A stretch of 64,000 bases of DNA from Mactromeris polynyma. Lineage: Eukaryota; Mollusca; Bivalvia; Venerida; Mactridae. This document shows positions 9,631 through 22,369 of this stretch, piece after piece; the first letter of the stretch is position 1; every line of letters begins with the position of its first letter. The DNA lies in assembly GCA_032209605.1 (NCBI GenBank), contig JASFXZ010000014.1:17069231-17133230 (forward strand), written 5' to 3'. The notes beneath the pieces are model-generated. The model did not search any database, was not told the DNA's origin, and worked only from the letters and a program-made list of their open reading frames with translations. The translations under genes and the position numbers were made by a program.

Positions 9631-9651
9631 TGAATAGCAAATTTAGAGTCA
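9631..9651 (-). repeat. Right candidate terminal inverted repeat
   Basis: Reverse complement of 351-371 without mismatch. A CTGTCC motif lies 10-15 bp inside it (9613-9618). No matching short direct repeat directly flanks the two 21-mers. Confidence 0.65.
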
Positions 9652-10439
9652 GATTTTATCACTTGGACCTTCGCCAAACAGCATACTTAACCGAATTTCA
9701 TCAGCGATGAACACTTGTTTTCCAGTAACTAGTTTTTGTTGTTTATGTGCATTGCTGATTTGATTCAAGGCAACGTTCAGACAATATGAATTATTTTGAC
9801 ATATGACTAAATACTAATTATTCAAGGCTAAATACAAAGATTACTATAAACATGAAGTGTTCCCCCACCCATTATGACATTGACATTATAGCTCAGACAT
9901 CTTACACTACACATGTCAATTTTATATTACACTAATGTTTGAATCAAGCGTTCAATGCCAAACACCCAATTATATTTCAATAAAAAAGCTGTACTTAGTG
10001 ATAAATCATTTTATCAACTGACTTCGTTTAAATGAGCTGTTCAGGAAATTTGGACCAAACCTTACGCGAACATATCGATAAAGAGGTCACTCATTGATCA
10101 TTAAACTAAATAACTTAAAATTCTGACCATAGAAGTCAGACAAAACTTTCAATGTTTCCTATCGAGTTATAGATAAAGCCCATTCATACCATGATGTTGA
10201 TGGATCTGAATTATTTTCACAAAGTCACCCACGGATTATTTCTACCATACCTAATATGGTTTGATCACTGGTATCACAGAATATTTTTATTTTTTTACCG
10301 AGCCCAACAGTTTCATGGGACATTGTTGGAAGGTTTTGCCGTTTTATGCTCTAGCCACCCCTGTGTGCAGTGGTTTGGAACCGTTCGGAAAATATTGAAA
10401 GTGGTCAGTATCTGATGCACTGCAGACCAAGTTTGGTGA

Positions 10440-10560
10440 ATATCCATACGTTAAGGGCTGCCACGACAAAACCTGTATTAGTGACGTTGGTTATAATTCT
10501 GATTTTTTCCCAATCACAATTTTGACGGCACAAACTAAGCACTTTGTCTGAAGATGTTTT
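10440..10560 (+). repeat. Interspersed repeat copy (shared with 24785-24900)
   Basis: Shares GACAAAACCTGTAT, GTGACGTTG, a CCCA..CA.AATTTTGACG block and a GA.G.TTTGG end with 24785-24900 in the same order and spacing. Family unknown. Confidence 0.6.
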
Positions 10561-11785
10561 GGAGGCTTAATTGTGATTTAGAGGACTAAACAAAAGAGGA
10601 AACATAAAGTATTGCATAAGTTTTTTTTTTAATTTGAAGAGCAGTATATTTTTTAAAGTTTTATGTACATTCTGACCAGATGTCATCATTTTGTAGCTTA
10701 CTTTTGCATCTTGTTCTTAATATCTTAAAGTAGACGTTTGATTTTAATAGGAAAGTTGCAAAATATATCTGTTAGAAAATGTAAAAACCAGAAAAACAAA
10801 ACGGACTTATTGGTCATTAAAAATATGCAAGTTTTATCAAGGCACAGCTTTCATTACAAATTGTACTGAAAAGCATGTTCATGGACCCACACAAGGCGAT
10901 TAGAATAGCTCACATATGTATGATCGTCTTTCTAAACAAACAATGCACATCAAGCGAGCTATTCAAGTAGATAACATGTTGCTATATAAAAGACTCTCAC
11001 AGAGAGGTACCATTCAAAACTGATATATAAAATAATAGCCTGAAACTGATTCAATTACTTGATCAAACAAACTGTGCATGCCTCATACAAACATGAAAAT
11101 CACTGAGTAATAAATAAAACATTCTTGCTAAAGCACTCAATCTATAATGAACATCTGCTACCAAATGGTTAATTTCAACATGAAATGCAAGCCTTCCAGT
11201 ACTTTGATAAGGATTATGTCTATACATGAGGATGTTGAATAAGTATGAGGAAAATAATGACAAACACAAAATAAAATAAAACCTTACATCACCATCACAT
11301 GAGGTATGGCTAGGTCAGAATACAATTACAAAATACTTGCACATAATACTTCAAACACTGTTTATAACATGTGCAGTGTCCACTTAGGCTGAATGCAAAT
11401 TTGAAAATTGGCTTAGAGCCAAATTATTACATGATATTTTTGTTTTTGACATCCCATTCAAGTAATTTTCTCGAAGCACAAAATGTAAATGTATCAAGGG
11501 TTCCACTAGGTGCTGAATCTCAAGGGTCATTTTGATAATATTTGAACATTTTATAGCCAAATAACCTGTAATTTAGAATAAAATTGACCCTTCAGCCAGA
11601 ATCCCAACGGTCAAAATGTGGCTTTTGGAAATTCCACAGGTCAAAGTGTCAACTCAATAGTCAAATGGAGCCCCTGTGTATATTAATTGTAAACATGATC
11701 CCTGTTTCACTGTTTCCCACAAACCACTTTCACCAGACTATGAACAGATACTTGAATTTGGTATGGTGATGTATTGGGACTTTAA

Positions 11786-11827
11786 GTCATATAAACAGCC
11801 CGGTCATATGAACAGCCCGGTCATATA
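11786..11827 (+). repeat. 17-bp tandem repeat GTCATATGAACAGCCCG, about 2.5 copies
   Basis: Two full units and a partial one, with a single A/G difference between them. Confidence 0.7.
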
Positions 11828-12544
11828 GTGACCATTCCAGCTAATAACGTGGAGGAATTATACCCCAGGTGGACACCTCGCTAGATGGATGGCTCCCTCA
11901 CTTGAAACTGTGCACAGTGGTTTTAAGTCAGTGACCAAAACCACTCAACCACTGGGGCCTCTCCAATATATGGTAATGCCTAGTTTTATATCAGCTGACC
12001 TTACAAGACCTTAAGTACCTTAAGACACAAAAATCTCCATTGCTAATGTTTTGGGGCTAAAAGTGACTCCATGCATGTTTTGTATCAGTTCAAAGATGAG
12101 ATATTACAGTAGGCAGCCACTATTAAAACATAATTTAGATTTCACTCATTTTACCATCTCAAAATAACAAGCTGACCTAAAGCATATAATTATAGCAAAT
12201 GGTGTACGTTACATTTCACATATCCCATTAATTTCGCCCTCATTCAAATGTAAACAAATGCAAAACATATTTTATGGGAAATTTGATTCTTTCATATCTG
12301 TATATTCCCGTCAAAACATCCTACTTTCTCACCCATTTATATACCTCACTTGTATGTGTCATAAACATGCATTAAGCGACCCATCCCAACTACATCCAGA
12401 TAAATTTTGTCAAAAGCACTCAACGACCATGATTTTGTGCAAAGAAAGAATGCCACTAGATGGGTACCACATTAGATTATTTGACTTAAGCAAAGGTCAT
12501 TAAAGGTACATATTCGTATCTATTTTACAAATAACTTTAGTTAT

Positions 12545-12790
12545 AAATCTGAGACAATCAGAGGTAGTTGCCTTCATACAGATGTTACTCTACAACACTG
12601 CATTGTCACCTTTCTTACAAGTTACGCAAAACCACAAATACAAGCATCCAATACCAGTATTTTCTATCCTGACCTATGCGCTGAGTTCCTATGCGCTGAG
12701 TTCCTATGTGCTGAGTTCCTATGCGCTGAGTTAGCGCTGGCATAGGAAATACCTGAACTGGTCTCTCAGGTCTTTATTAAAAATTCGATA
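12545..12790 (+). repeat. Duplicated interspersed repeat, copy 1, with 15-bp tandem expansion
   Basis: Matches 13485-13690 in the same order (CCTTCATACAGA..., TCTACAACACT, TTTTCTATCCTGACCTA, CTGAGTTAG, CATAGGAA). At 12675-12732 it carries a private 15-bp expansion ATGCGCTGAGTTCCT, about four copies, which is a single unit in copy 2. Confidence 0.65.
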
Positions 12791-13029
12791 TACACAAGAT
12801 AAATTATTATTGACATTAGAGTCCAATATTTGCAATACAAATTAACTACATACCAAAGAAAAATCAATAACAATTAGCTCAATAACAATACCAGAATAGC
12901 ATAGCATTTATATACACAAACTTTTAAACAATGACTGGAGTATGTCAGTTCATGCATATACATGTAACATAAGCTAATCAATACTACGGGAAATATTTTG
13001 AAACCTCATTCTTTCTTCACAGCTAAATA

Positions 13030-13217
13030 CAGTAAAACTTCAGTGGAGGAACACCTCAAAATCAAGACCACCTCATTATTGAGACTGTAATTTGATGGTC
13101 AAGTTCTTAATTTTTCTGCCATAATATTTAAACTCTATAATTTGACCAGCTCACGCCTAAGACTGACTTTCTGGAGTACCATGCAAAGATGGGTCTTATT
13201 ATTGAGGTTTCTCTGTG
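13030..13217 (+). mobile_element. pogo-like MITE, copy P1
   Basis: Starts after a TA with CAGTAAAACTTCAG, and its inside carries ACCTCAAAATCAAGACCACCT. It ends with an inverted, diverged terminus (GAGGTTTCTCTGTG|TA). It has the same architecture as copies at 41250, 50822 and 63856. CAG-start termini and a TA target are typical of pogo/Tigger-like Tc1-mariner elements; it has no coding capacity. Confidence 0.55.
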
Positions 13218-13484
13218 TATTTATAGGTCACACTGACTCCAAAACAACTGAAGATCACAGACAATCATCCCATTAAGTTACACAACTAAAAGCCCAAGCT
13301 TATTCTAGTCATTGATTGCAAATGTTAGTCTAGATAGCAACAAACAGACTGACCAACATGAGTGGAACAACATACTCCAATGTCATCAAAGAGAGGCATT
13401 CATAAAATATATTATTATACACTGTCTGGAGGTTAAAGATACATAATCTTATTGTTTTAACAAAATATCATGAGCCAAAACTAT

Positions 13485-13690
13485 GAAAACATCGGTGGTA
13501 ATTGCCTTGCCTTCATACAGACCTGTGTAGTCTACAACACTCAATTGTCTCTTTTCTTGCATGTTTCCCAAAACCATGAAGACAAGTGTCCGATACCAAC
13601 ATTTTCTATCCTGACCTACACACTGAGTTAGAACTAGCATAGGAATATACCTGTATTTAACTTGTGTATTGCAGGTCAAAGAAACTTTAA
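13485..13690 (+). repeat. Duplicated interspersed repeat, copy 2
   Basis: About 200-bp diverged copy of 12545-12790 in the same orientation, without the 15-bp expansion. Confidence 0.65.
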
Positions 13691-16610
13691 TGATATGGCC
13701 AGTTGGTCAGATCGAGCCACCTGAGCTAGTTAAATAATGGTTACTGTGTGCCTACCTGTCTGGTGCCTGGCATTAAAGGAAAGGAATCAGGAAGAAAATG
13801 TGCTCAGAATGTAGGTGTTTCATAAGTCAAAAATAGCTGGCCCTTTAAATAGGGAAGACACAATAATAAATAAACACTTTTATTGCACACAGCCTTGAAG
13901 AAGTTCACTTCACCAAGCTACGCCAAACAAAGCTGTATGAGAAAACACATGACAAATGGGTCAGCTAGACACTGACATTGTTGGTTTTATGTTATATCAT
14001 GTAATGTAAATTCTAACAGTAACCATATCTGGCATCTTATCAAAGTAAACTGGGCAAGTGGCCAATGCACGTAGCATAATATCATCATTGGTGTTGGAGC
14101 TCATATAATTAAGTAAAAAATGACAATACCGTTATCACATACTTTGTCACCAAAGACATATTGGATACAAGTATACTAAAACTGCACATCGTAAAAGCAG
14201 TGTCCTTGGGAACACCTTATTAGGAGCCCCTAAACCCCTACTTTGTCCCTGGGACTACTTTAAAAAAAATTTTATATACTGGTAAGTACGCAGACTGACC
14301 CGTAATTATGCCAGAAACATTTCTCAGGACTCGTTTCTTGAAATCCGAGGTAAGAACTGCGTCACATGTTTAGGATTTCTCATACTCAATCATACAGGCA
14401 ACCTAATAATATCAGGGTGCCATTCCATTGGCTAGTCTAGAGATCTGGTTTAATGCACACGGATAGAATATCAGGTCCCTAACCAGACAGAAAATATGTC
14501 AGATAATAACGCGCCCAAGGGCAAGTTCCTAGTAGGTTTAGCTCAATATCTGTAACCTCTGCAGACGTTCTTTTGCTAAGCAACTGAACAGAACGTGACT
14601 TGTTCTATCACTATTGAAACGTCACAATACTTTGGAGCATTATTAGAGCACATTTAACTGACACTCATGCAATCTTTGCCACTCCCTTAATGCACAATCA
14701 CCATTCTAGTTGAGCGGATGAATGATAATTTTACATATATTGAAAGTTATTGACTCCATAGTTTATGAATTTGTATGAATATTCAGGAGTGTCGAGCAAA
14801 TATATAATATTGTCCAACAACAAATCTCTGTTATACTCAATTATAACACTTGAAATACAAACCCCATATACCTAGTTACCTGGCAACTAAACTGCGATAA
14901 ATTGCCCTTATTAGGCCATATATGTCAATTAATTTTCCTCAGTTTGTTTACTGGTCAAATATAAAAAGTTGGTCACTGACCCCATCATTCAAATACAATG
15001 ACCATGGGTTGAACCAAAAATGATGCAATAATGTTCGATATTTCTTTGGTGTAAAACATTATCTTCTTACATGGTGTAAAATAGATGACCTTCGTCTGAC
15101 CTTACGTTTTCCCCCTCCCAAATCTTTTATTTGTTAGACAGTATACCCCCACAGTATTTAAAGGTAGAGAGTCTTATTTCCTATCTACAGACATGTAGAG
15201 TTGGTAACTTACAATTAATCAGAAAAAGTCATCAATGAAAACGAAAGGCTAGTAAATTTAACCTATTGCAAAGTTTACGTCCAAGTCTGAATTTCACAAA
15301 TTCAGTCTTAAAATGTTTGTGAATGGCCCAAGGATAGAAATTACCAGTACAGGACACTTGTATAATTTTTGTTTTGGGAAATATATAAGCAGTGTTATAG
15401 AGTAGATCTGTATTAAGCCCATTACCACAGACTTTCTCATATTTATGACCAAGGATATTTTGTTAAAAAAGTATGACTATATACCTTTAAACCTTACAGG
15501 GAGGATTAAGTAAAATACGGTTAATACCTATGACAACAAGGACACAGCAACTTTTATCTGGGCCAAACTGTCTTTTTCATGGATCACCAAAAGTTCAAGG
15601 AATGTAGCATTACAGCTATTAACCGGCTATGGACATTATAACACCTGGCATTCCTCTCATAGTGATTAATCCAAATACCCCCCTCCCTAACAATATAGAT
15701 CTGTGAATGATCCGACTTGGTATGTTGATTCAAAGTAGAGCTATCAGGTGACAGAGATCATGGCTTAATAAAATCCATATATGAGAGGCCTGTTTTTAGA
15801 GGCTGAAAAATATAAATCTTATTCAAATGATGTCTGTATATTTATGTATTTCGAGGGTTCTGTGCAAGACTATCACAACTTCTTTATAAATACATACATA
15901 GGAGTAAGGATAGTCTTGCGATGAAACCTCGATTTATACTCAGACATGGAAGGTTGGGGAATTTTAGAGGGAATGGAATCAGCTTAATTCATTAACTGCC
16001 GTTTTATTTTACTTTTTACTAGTTATGGATAATCAGATAAATTTCACAATTGATTATTGGATCAAAATAATTAACTTTTTAGTATTATGCTGACAAATTA
16101 ATTCCACTTTACAAATTTATTTATCTCTTTTAAAATACATTTAGCATCAATGGGGTTTGACATTACTCTTACATAATAAGAACATTTTATCATTCAACAA
16201 TTATTTGACTACTATTGACTAGATTTAAGATTTGAAAGTATATCCGGGTTTATAACTTTTAAATTTGAATATATATATAATATCATCTTTTTAAAATAAC
16301 GATTCAGTCATAATTTCCAATTATAATCGATTATTGTAGTTCATAATCGATTGACGTTGGATGTCTAGTGTCTAGCGATGATTTTCCGATTATTTTCGAT
16401 CATCGCGCCATCACTAATTTATATTCGATTTACATACAAACACATTTCAGATTAACTCATACAGCAACATATGATAACAAATATTGTTATATGAATGCTA
16501 CATCACATTCGGTATGTAACATTGCATTTTTATAATGAGAATCTTTAGTATAGTTACATGTACATGACTCTCAACAGATGCAGCATTTTCCCATATAGGC
16601 GACGCTTCCG
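13691..16610. other. Gene-free AT-rich stretch
   Basis: No ORF, RNA gene or ordered repeat that I can support; scattered AT-rich low complexity, with ATCGAT/TAATCGATT-like runs near 16300-16400. Confidence 0.5.
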
Positions 16611-16611
16611 G

Positions 16612-16853
16612 AAGAATGTTTAGTCATTTTAGATTTTTTTGGAGGATAGTGCATGATACAGGAGATGACCCAGTTCCAGAAGCACCCCTGGTTCTTTTAC
16701 GTGCTCCATGTAAAGCATCAATACACGGGACCCCGTTTTTTAAAGTCTCGTCCGAAAAACTGTTAGTACTGTCAGTGATGGAGTGGGGAATCGAACCTGC
16801 GATCCCTGGATTACAAGTCCAGCGCATTACCACTGGACTACGGATCCGCTACT
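16612..16853 (-). repeat. tRNA-derived SINE (tRNA-Thr-like head)
   Basis: On the minus strand a tRNA-like head (16853 to about 16780) has an A box (TAGTCCAGTGG), an anticodon stem-loop CTGGA-CTTGTAA-TCCAG (anticodon TGT, Thr-like) and a B box (GGTTCGATTCC). The T stem and acceptor stem do not pair, so it is not a functional tRNA gene. Downstream it has GTCCCGTGTA and GGAGCACGTAAAAGAACC, the latter resembling the GCACGTTAAAGA core of invertebrate SINEs. Confidence 0.65.
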
Positions 16854-16854
16854 A

Positions 16855-18125
16855 GTGGTTAATTAATCAGCAATTGACATTTATATAAACTGCCAGTGTG
16901 AGAGAAGCCTCTAACTTTGTCAATGTTAGACTAAATTTAACCAAAACTTTTTCATCAGAATTAATGGGAATTTTTACATTCAAATTGGAAAAGATAGTAT
17001 ACACTTTTTATCATTGAGAACATAATTGAATAACGGCTATAAAAACAGCTGACAAAACCCTTTAAATGAGTATTCTATATAATTCCTAATAGATCTATAT
17101 GATACAATATGGAAAAGAGAAGACAAACTCAATATGTTTGTGATGCATTTCATATTACTTCTTCAAGGAAACTATGTTTAATTATAGATAAGATACATAA
17201 TATGAATTAGGGTGCTGCACGCATGAAATTAAAGAAATGAAGCAATTATATCTATCACAGACCTATATATACCATATAGATCCGTGTATCTATCAAACAA
17301 CTTCTCTATTCCGACATGTTGGGCCAGAAAAAGGTTAACTACAATTGCTTCAACTTTTACATGGTATAACAATAACTGAACATTTAGTCAAAAATTCCTA
17401 GAATAAAATGTAAATTACCTATATCATCTTCTCCAACATCCAGAAAACATGTAGGTGTTTCCCCTTCTAGATGCATCTAGTTGTAATATTGTATGTCAAT
17501 TCAATACTCCAATAATTAAAATAATACAACAAAATACGGAACACAATTAGAGCTATCCCAATATTGTAACAAAAAATGTCTAACACAATTATCCCTGTTT
17601 ATATACAGTGTGTACACTTCACTCCAGTCTGCAATATAGTCCACGAACACTTTTAACAGTACACGTTTATCAAGAATTTGGCAAATCGCCCACAATCATT
17701 AACTTCCGGACTTGGTAATCTGAAAACAGACGAAAGGAACGTAAAATATGAATTACATCTGACAACCACACTGATCAATACGTGTATGAGCTACGACGCT
17801 TTCGCACGTTCTTATCGTGCCGATATACATTAATTATACGCCACATTGAGAACTTAAGTACGTGTAAAAACCCACGTTAAACCGTTCGCAATACTAACCT
17901 ATGATAAAGAATTCGATCAACGCTAACCTATACAACAAATAGAGCATAAACCACATAAACAACTAGATCTAGTAATATTCAGAAATATTTCGCAACATTA
18001 TAGATCTTAAACACAACACAACAACGCATCATCACAAGATATATGCTGGTCAAGTAGCCATTCATTAAGTGTATAAATAGACTATTTCACTAACGGACAT
18101 ATAAACCATATGTCCGTGATGCAAT
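16855..18125. other. Gene-free stretch before promoter-like patch
   Basis: No coding frame supported. CpG becomes more frequent after about 17690. A minus-strand acceptor-like GTCTGTTTTCAG is present at about 17718-17730, but no open exon follows. Confidence 0.4.
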
Positions 18126-18129
18126 CGAA

Positions 18130-18610
18130 TATGTAAGCGTGAAGTTTAAACTCGGTATGAAATCTCTGTTTCCCACGGCACCTACCGTTAAACGTCCGAG
18201 TCAATTGATTTCCGTCCGGAAAAACAAAATCGTATCTTGGTAAATTAAAATATTGAACGTGTAGTAAATCTTAGGTTGCTGTTATACCGATCAATACAAT
18301 GCTAAATGTTCTGCTAGGGCTATGATTTAGCCGTTATCACAGCGCTGTTTACACTTCTCACTGACGTCACGCGCTATGTTTAGAATGTGTTTGCCACATG
18401 CTGGGAAGCGATGATTGGTCGATTGCATCATCACGCGCCTCAACTATTGTTGGGTCAAATTTAAGTTAATACTCGCTGTACTTTTACTGCTAGTGTGTGT
18501 TGTAATTGCGCACGTGTAGGGTCCGGGTATATAAAGGCTGTCCTGAGCTATGTCCTTTTAAGGACATGACTTCGTTGTCGACCAACTGTCCTTTTCAGGA
18601 CAAGATATCT
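18130..18610. promoter_or_regulatory. Promoter-like, CpG-richer patch
   Basis: Contains a CRE-type TGACGTCA (about 18362), an E-box CACGTG (about 18511) and GGTATATAAAGG (about 18527), followed by two small dyads, GTCCTTTTAAGGAC and GTCCTTTTCAGGAC. CpG density is visibly higher than in the surroundings. The TATA orientation suggests rightward transcription, but no first exon is recognisable. Leftward transcription is also possible (donor-like GGTAGGTG on the minus strand near 18190). Confidence 0.3.
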
Positions 18611-20680
18611 ATAGACTGGCTAATCACAAAATTAATAGAAACTACAACCATTTTTGATCTCGGCGTGTAGCTACCTTAAATTTGCATTCAAAATTGACAT
18701 ATATTTGGTATAAGCTTGTAGATAAATTATCAACAAGACAAATTTACCCTTTTAGATACTAAAACCAATTTAACGACATGCGGGGTACATGTTGGGGTCA
18801 ACAAAAATGCCTATAAGTACCTACGTGTACATGATGACTGATGACCTTATAAACAAAAATAACGAACGAACAAAATGATTTGCTATCTGACCCTTCTGCT
18901 GTTATGTCAAGTTACTGAGAACACTCACGTATTCCTTTCAAAGTTGTTTTAAATGGAGAAAATTTACACTTTTGAGAAAACAAGCTTCAAAGTTTCAATA
19001 CGGGAAAAATCTGTTATTTTTGGCACTTTATCTTCGAAAAAGAGATTGGAATGTTTCATATGATTATGTCTTTGTAGTACATTTATTGTTTGTAAACATT
19101 ATTTATGGCGATCACTTTAATATATTTGCAACATCAATATTGTTATAAAATGACACATTTTCTCAATATTATCATGCATACATCGTCGTTGAAAGTATTG
19201 TCTTCTTAATCTAGCATGGTTATTTTAAAGAATTACGTTGCCATCATTTTGCATTATCGTTTCATTACAATCATCATTCATTACACTTCTTATCTTGGTA
19301 AAAATTCTTTAGGCGTATCCAACAATAAGGCCATTTTTTCTGACGGAAAGATTTCCTTTAAACTTTTTGTATATTTTATCAGTGTAATGAAGCCTATCTA
19401 ACCAAAATATGAAATAAAAATGGCGGGTCACCTTGCTCGATTTTATGAACGTGAACATTTCATATGAACATAGATCTTTAGATAAATCGATACAATTTTA
19501 CTATATTTTTTCTAGCTCTGATACTTTCTTACAATTTTGTATGCTATATATGAGTCACTGTCTGAATGAATATATGAAATAAAAATAATAGGTCACCGTA
19601 CTTGATTTTAAGATAAAGATTGCTTTAATATAAGGAAAGTGAAAGTTGAAAAGATTTACCTATAATGCACTTGGTAACCCCTTATCGTTTTTACATTTTC
19701 ATATAATAATACAGTACATGGAAAAAGAAAGTAGAAGGAAAACTGCAAAACGACTTTAATTTGTCTTTTACGTCGTATACGCACATTCGTAAAACATTTC
19801 TTGACAATGAATTTCTTCCAGAAACAAAAAAAAACAAAGATTTTAAAAAGAAGCAGTACATAAATGTTAACATTTCACAGAAAATTCACAAACGTTCTAC
19901 ATTCACTTATTTCTGGTTTCAAAGCTCATAAAATAGGAATCTATAAAATAAAAAAGAGAAAATAGGTTGCTACAGGTATTAAGAAGCAAAATTTTGTCAT
20001 TTTTATTCAGAAATTATTTACTACCAATTGTTAATCATGTTATTTAAAATTTGGCTTTAGCTTGAATTGCTCATAAGATCGTCTCAATAGTTGACACATG
20101 TCAATTTACCCTCTGTGAATTTTAATTAATTACTTATCTTCTCATTAATATTTGTTATCCATTTGGGATTAAGCCATATCATTTATGACATGTGGCAAAC
20201 TTTCTTTGTTGTATTGTTATTAATTTTTAAATATTATCTCAATTAGATCTTTAACATAATTATCTCATATTGTTTAATTATAAAGTGTGACACTGGCTTC
20301 CTCTTCTAATCAAAATGTCACGTCTGAGAAACAGTATTTAAGGCACTGAACTGTATTATAATAGAATATAATTAAATACGGTTAGGTTTAGGAATTGCTC
20401 TGTGTAAATTTACTTTGTGTTTCTCTAACGTTTTGTACTTTGTGTACTCTATTTATGAATCTTATGACTTGGTGAACTATTTGATAACTTGGTGAACTAT
20501 TTGATAACTTTGAGAAACATTTATTAACTTTGTGGAAAAATCATATTTAGTGTTACTTATCAACTGCAAATAAATGTGTTAAACATTAGCTGACTTTGTA
20601 ATTTTGGAACATTGCTTGCGAATAGTGAAACGTCTTGGTGACGCTCAGAACAGCCCACCACACGCTAAAAGCCTGTTCAT
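18611..20680. other. Gene-free AT-rich stretch
   Basis: Two near copies of an ATATGAAATAAAAAT...GGTCACC....TTGATTTTA block (about 19410-19445 and 19572-19610) are the only ordered structure noticed, plus a repeated AACTTGGTGAACTATTTGAT (about 20464-20508). Confidence 0.45.
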
Positions 20681-20684
20681 AATA

Positions 20685-20785
20685 CAGGGAACGCCACGTA
20701 CATAAGACAATGCCTCTCCACACAGACCTCCGGACAAACATCAGTCCATAAAACATCAGGCATTGGAGGAGGTGCAAGGGTAAAT
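20685..20785 (+). repeat. R1 interspersed repeat, partial copy
   Basis: Has the R1 diagnostic blocks GGGAACGCCACGTACATAAG, ACAATGCCTCTCCACACAGA, ACATCAGGCATTGGAGGAGG and TGCAAGGGTAAA. Plus is defined here by this orientation. Confidence 0.65.
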
Positions 20786-21022
20786 TAAGTTGTTTAAAAA
20801 TTAGATTTCAAGAGAACCAAAAAAAAGAGTTGGAAATGCCATAAAATGAATTTCACCAAACACAAATTTATCCTAGTAATAACATTATTCAGCATGATAG
20901 TAATACCAACATAAAATTACCAGACTCACTTCACTATTTGCAAAATGACAGACACAACAGGTGTTTGTTTAGAGAAAATCACTCTTCCATGACCGTCTAA
21001 CCAAGCACATGCTTATCATGAG

Positions 21023-22358
21023 TGTTACATCACAACTCAACATGAGTCTAAGACAGCAAACTATATCGCTGTAACATCACAATTCAACATGAGTCTAAGA
21101 CAGCAAACTGTATCACTGTAACATCACAATTCAACATGAGTCTAAGACAGCAAACTGTATCGCTGTAACATCACAATTCAACATGAGTCTAAGACAGCAA
21201 ACTGTATCGCTGTAACACCACTATTCAACATGAGTCTAAGACAGCAAACCATATCGGTGTAACATCACAATTCAACATGAGTCCAAGACAGCAAACTGCA
21301 TCGCTGTAACATCACAATTCAACATGAGTCTAAGACAGCAAACTGTATCGCTTTAACATCACAATTCAACATGAGTCCAAGACAGCAAACTGTATCGGTG
21401 TTACATCACAACTCAACATGAGTCTAAGACAGCAAACTATATCGCTGTAACATCACAATTCAACATGAGTCTAAGACAGCAAACTGCATCGCTGTAACAT
21501 CACAACTCAACATGAGTCTAAGACAGCAAACTGTATCGCTGTAACATCCCAATTCAACATGAGTATAAGACAGCAAACTATATCGCTGTAACATCACAAT
21601 TCAACATGGGTATAAGACAGCAAACTATATCACTGTAACATCACAATTCAACATAAGTCCAAGACAGCAAACTATATCGCTGTAACATCACAATTCAACA
21701 TGAGTCTAAGACAGCAAACTATATCGCTGTAACATCACAACTCAACATGAGTCTAAGACAGCAAACTGTATCGCTGTAACATCACAATTCAACATGAGTC
21801 TAAGACAGCAAACTATATCGCTGTAACATCACAATTCAACATGAGTATATGACAGCAAACTATATCGCTGTAACATCACAATTCAACATGAGTATATGAC
21901 AGCAAACTATATCGCTGTAACATCACAATTCAACATGAGTATATGACAGCAAACTATATCGCTGTAACATCACAATTCAACATGAGTATATGACAGCAAA
22001 CTATATCGCTGTAACATCACAATTCAACATGAGTATATGACAGCAAACTATATCACTGTAACATCACAATTCAACATGAGTATATGACAGCAAACTATAT
22101 CGCTGTAACATCACACTTCAACATGACAGTCTAAGACAGCAAACTATATCGGTGTTACATCACCAGTCAACATGAGTCTAAGACAGCAAACTATATCGCT
22201 GTAACATCACACTTCAACATGACAGTCTAAGACAGTAAACCATATCGGTGTTACATCACCAGTCAACATGAGTCTAAGACAGCAAACTATATCGCTGTAA
22301 CATCACACTTCAACATGACAGTCTAAGACAGTAAACTATATCGCTGTAACATCACAAT
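21023..22358 (+). repeat. 47-bp minisatellite, about 28 copies
   Basis: Unit of 47 bp containing CACAATTCAACATGAGTCTA and GACAGCAAACTATATCGCTG. The copies form subtypes: GTCTAAGACAG units from 21023, a homogenised GTATATGACAG block at about 21840-22110, and a terminal stretch (22100-22340) that alternates a unit with an inserted ACAG (CAACATGACAGTCTAAG) with a CATCACCAGTCAAC unit, making a dimeric higher-order repeat. Not coding. Confidence 0.9.
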
Positions 22359-22369
22359 CACATGTTGTT

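Larger units (their letters stand above)
351..9651 (+). mobile_element. Candidate autonomous DNA transposon, about 9.3 kb
   Basis: Seen: positions 351-371 are the exact reverse complement of 9631-9651 (21 of 21; inner part TTTGCTATTCA). The interval holds a transposase-like ORF, a series of in-frame downstream exons and a polyadenylation signal. Both flanks between the inverted repeats and the gene carry many copies of a degenerate motif with core CTGTCC...GTTrCGTGAA, which resembles subterminal transposase-binding repeats. Similarity outside the 21 bp is weak, so the true termini and target-site duplication are not resolved. Inference: one autonomous element, later invaded by a SINE-like fragment (about 2205-2420) and perhaps by hairpin MITEs (2577-2738, 8456-8581). 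The superfamily is not assigned. The aspartate spacing and the Gly/Asp-rich third motif resemble uncharacterised transposase-like proteins in invertebrates and fish, but I cannot name the family safely. Confidence 0.6.
9652..12544. other. Gene-free AT-rich stretch
   Basis: No convincing coding sequence. The longest frame (10191-10415) lacks splice context and composition typical of coding. Contains one copy of an interspersed repeat (10440-10560) and a small tandem repeat at 11786-11827. Confidence 0.5.

Noticed and set aside
10191..10415. 74-codon aromatic-rich plus-strand frame
   Set aside because: No recognisable domain; probably decayed repeat sequence.
16780..16853. tRNA-Thr gene
   Set aside because: A and B boxes and an anticodon loop are present, but acceptor and T stems do not pair and a SINE body follows.
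21023..22358. Possible CRISPR-like array (also at 25163, 30343, 33035)
   Set aside because: Repeats are contiguous with no unique spacers and the sequence is eukaryotic; these are minisatellites.
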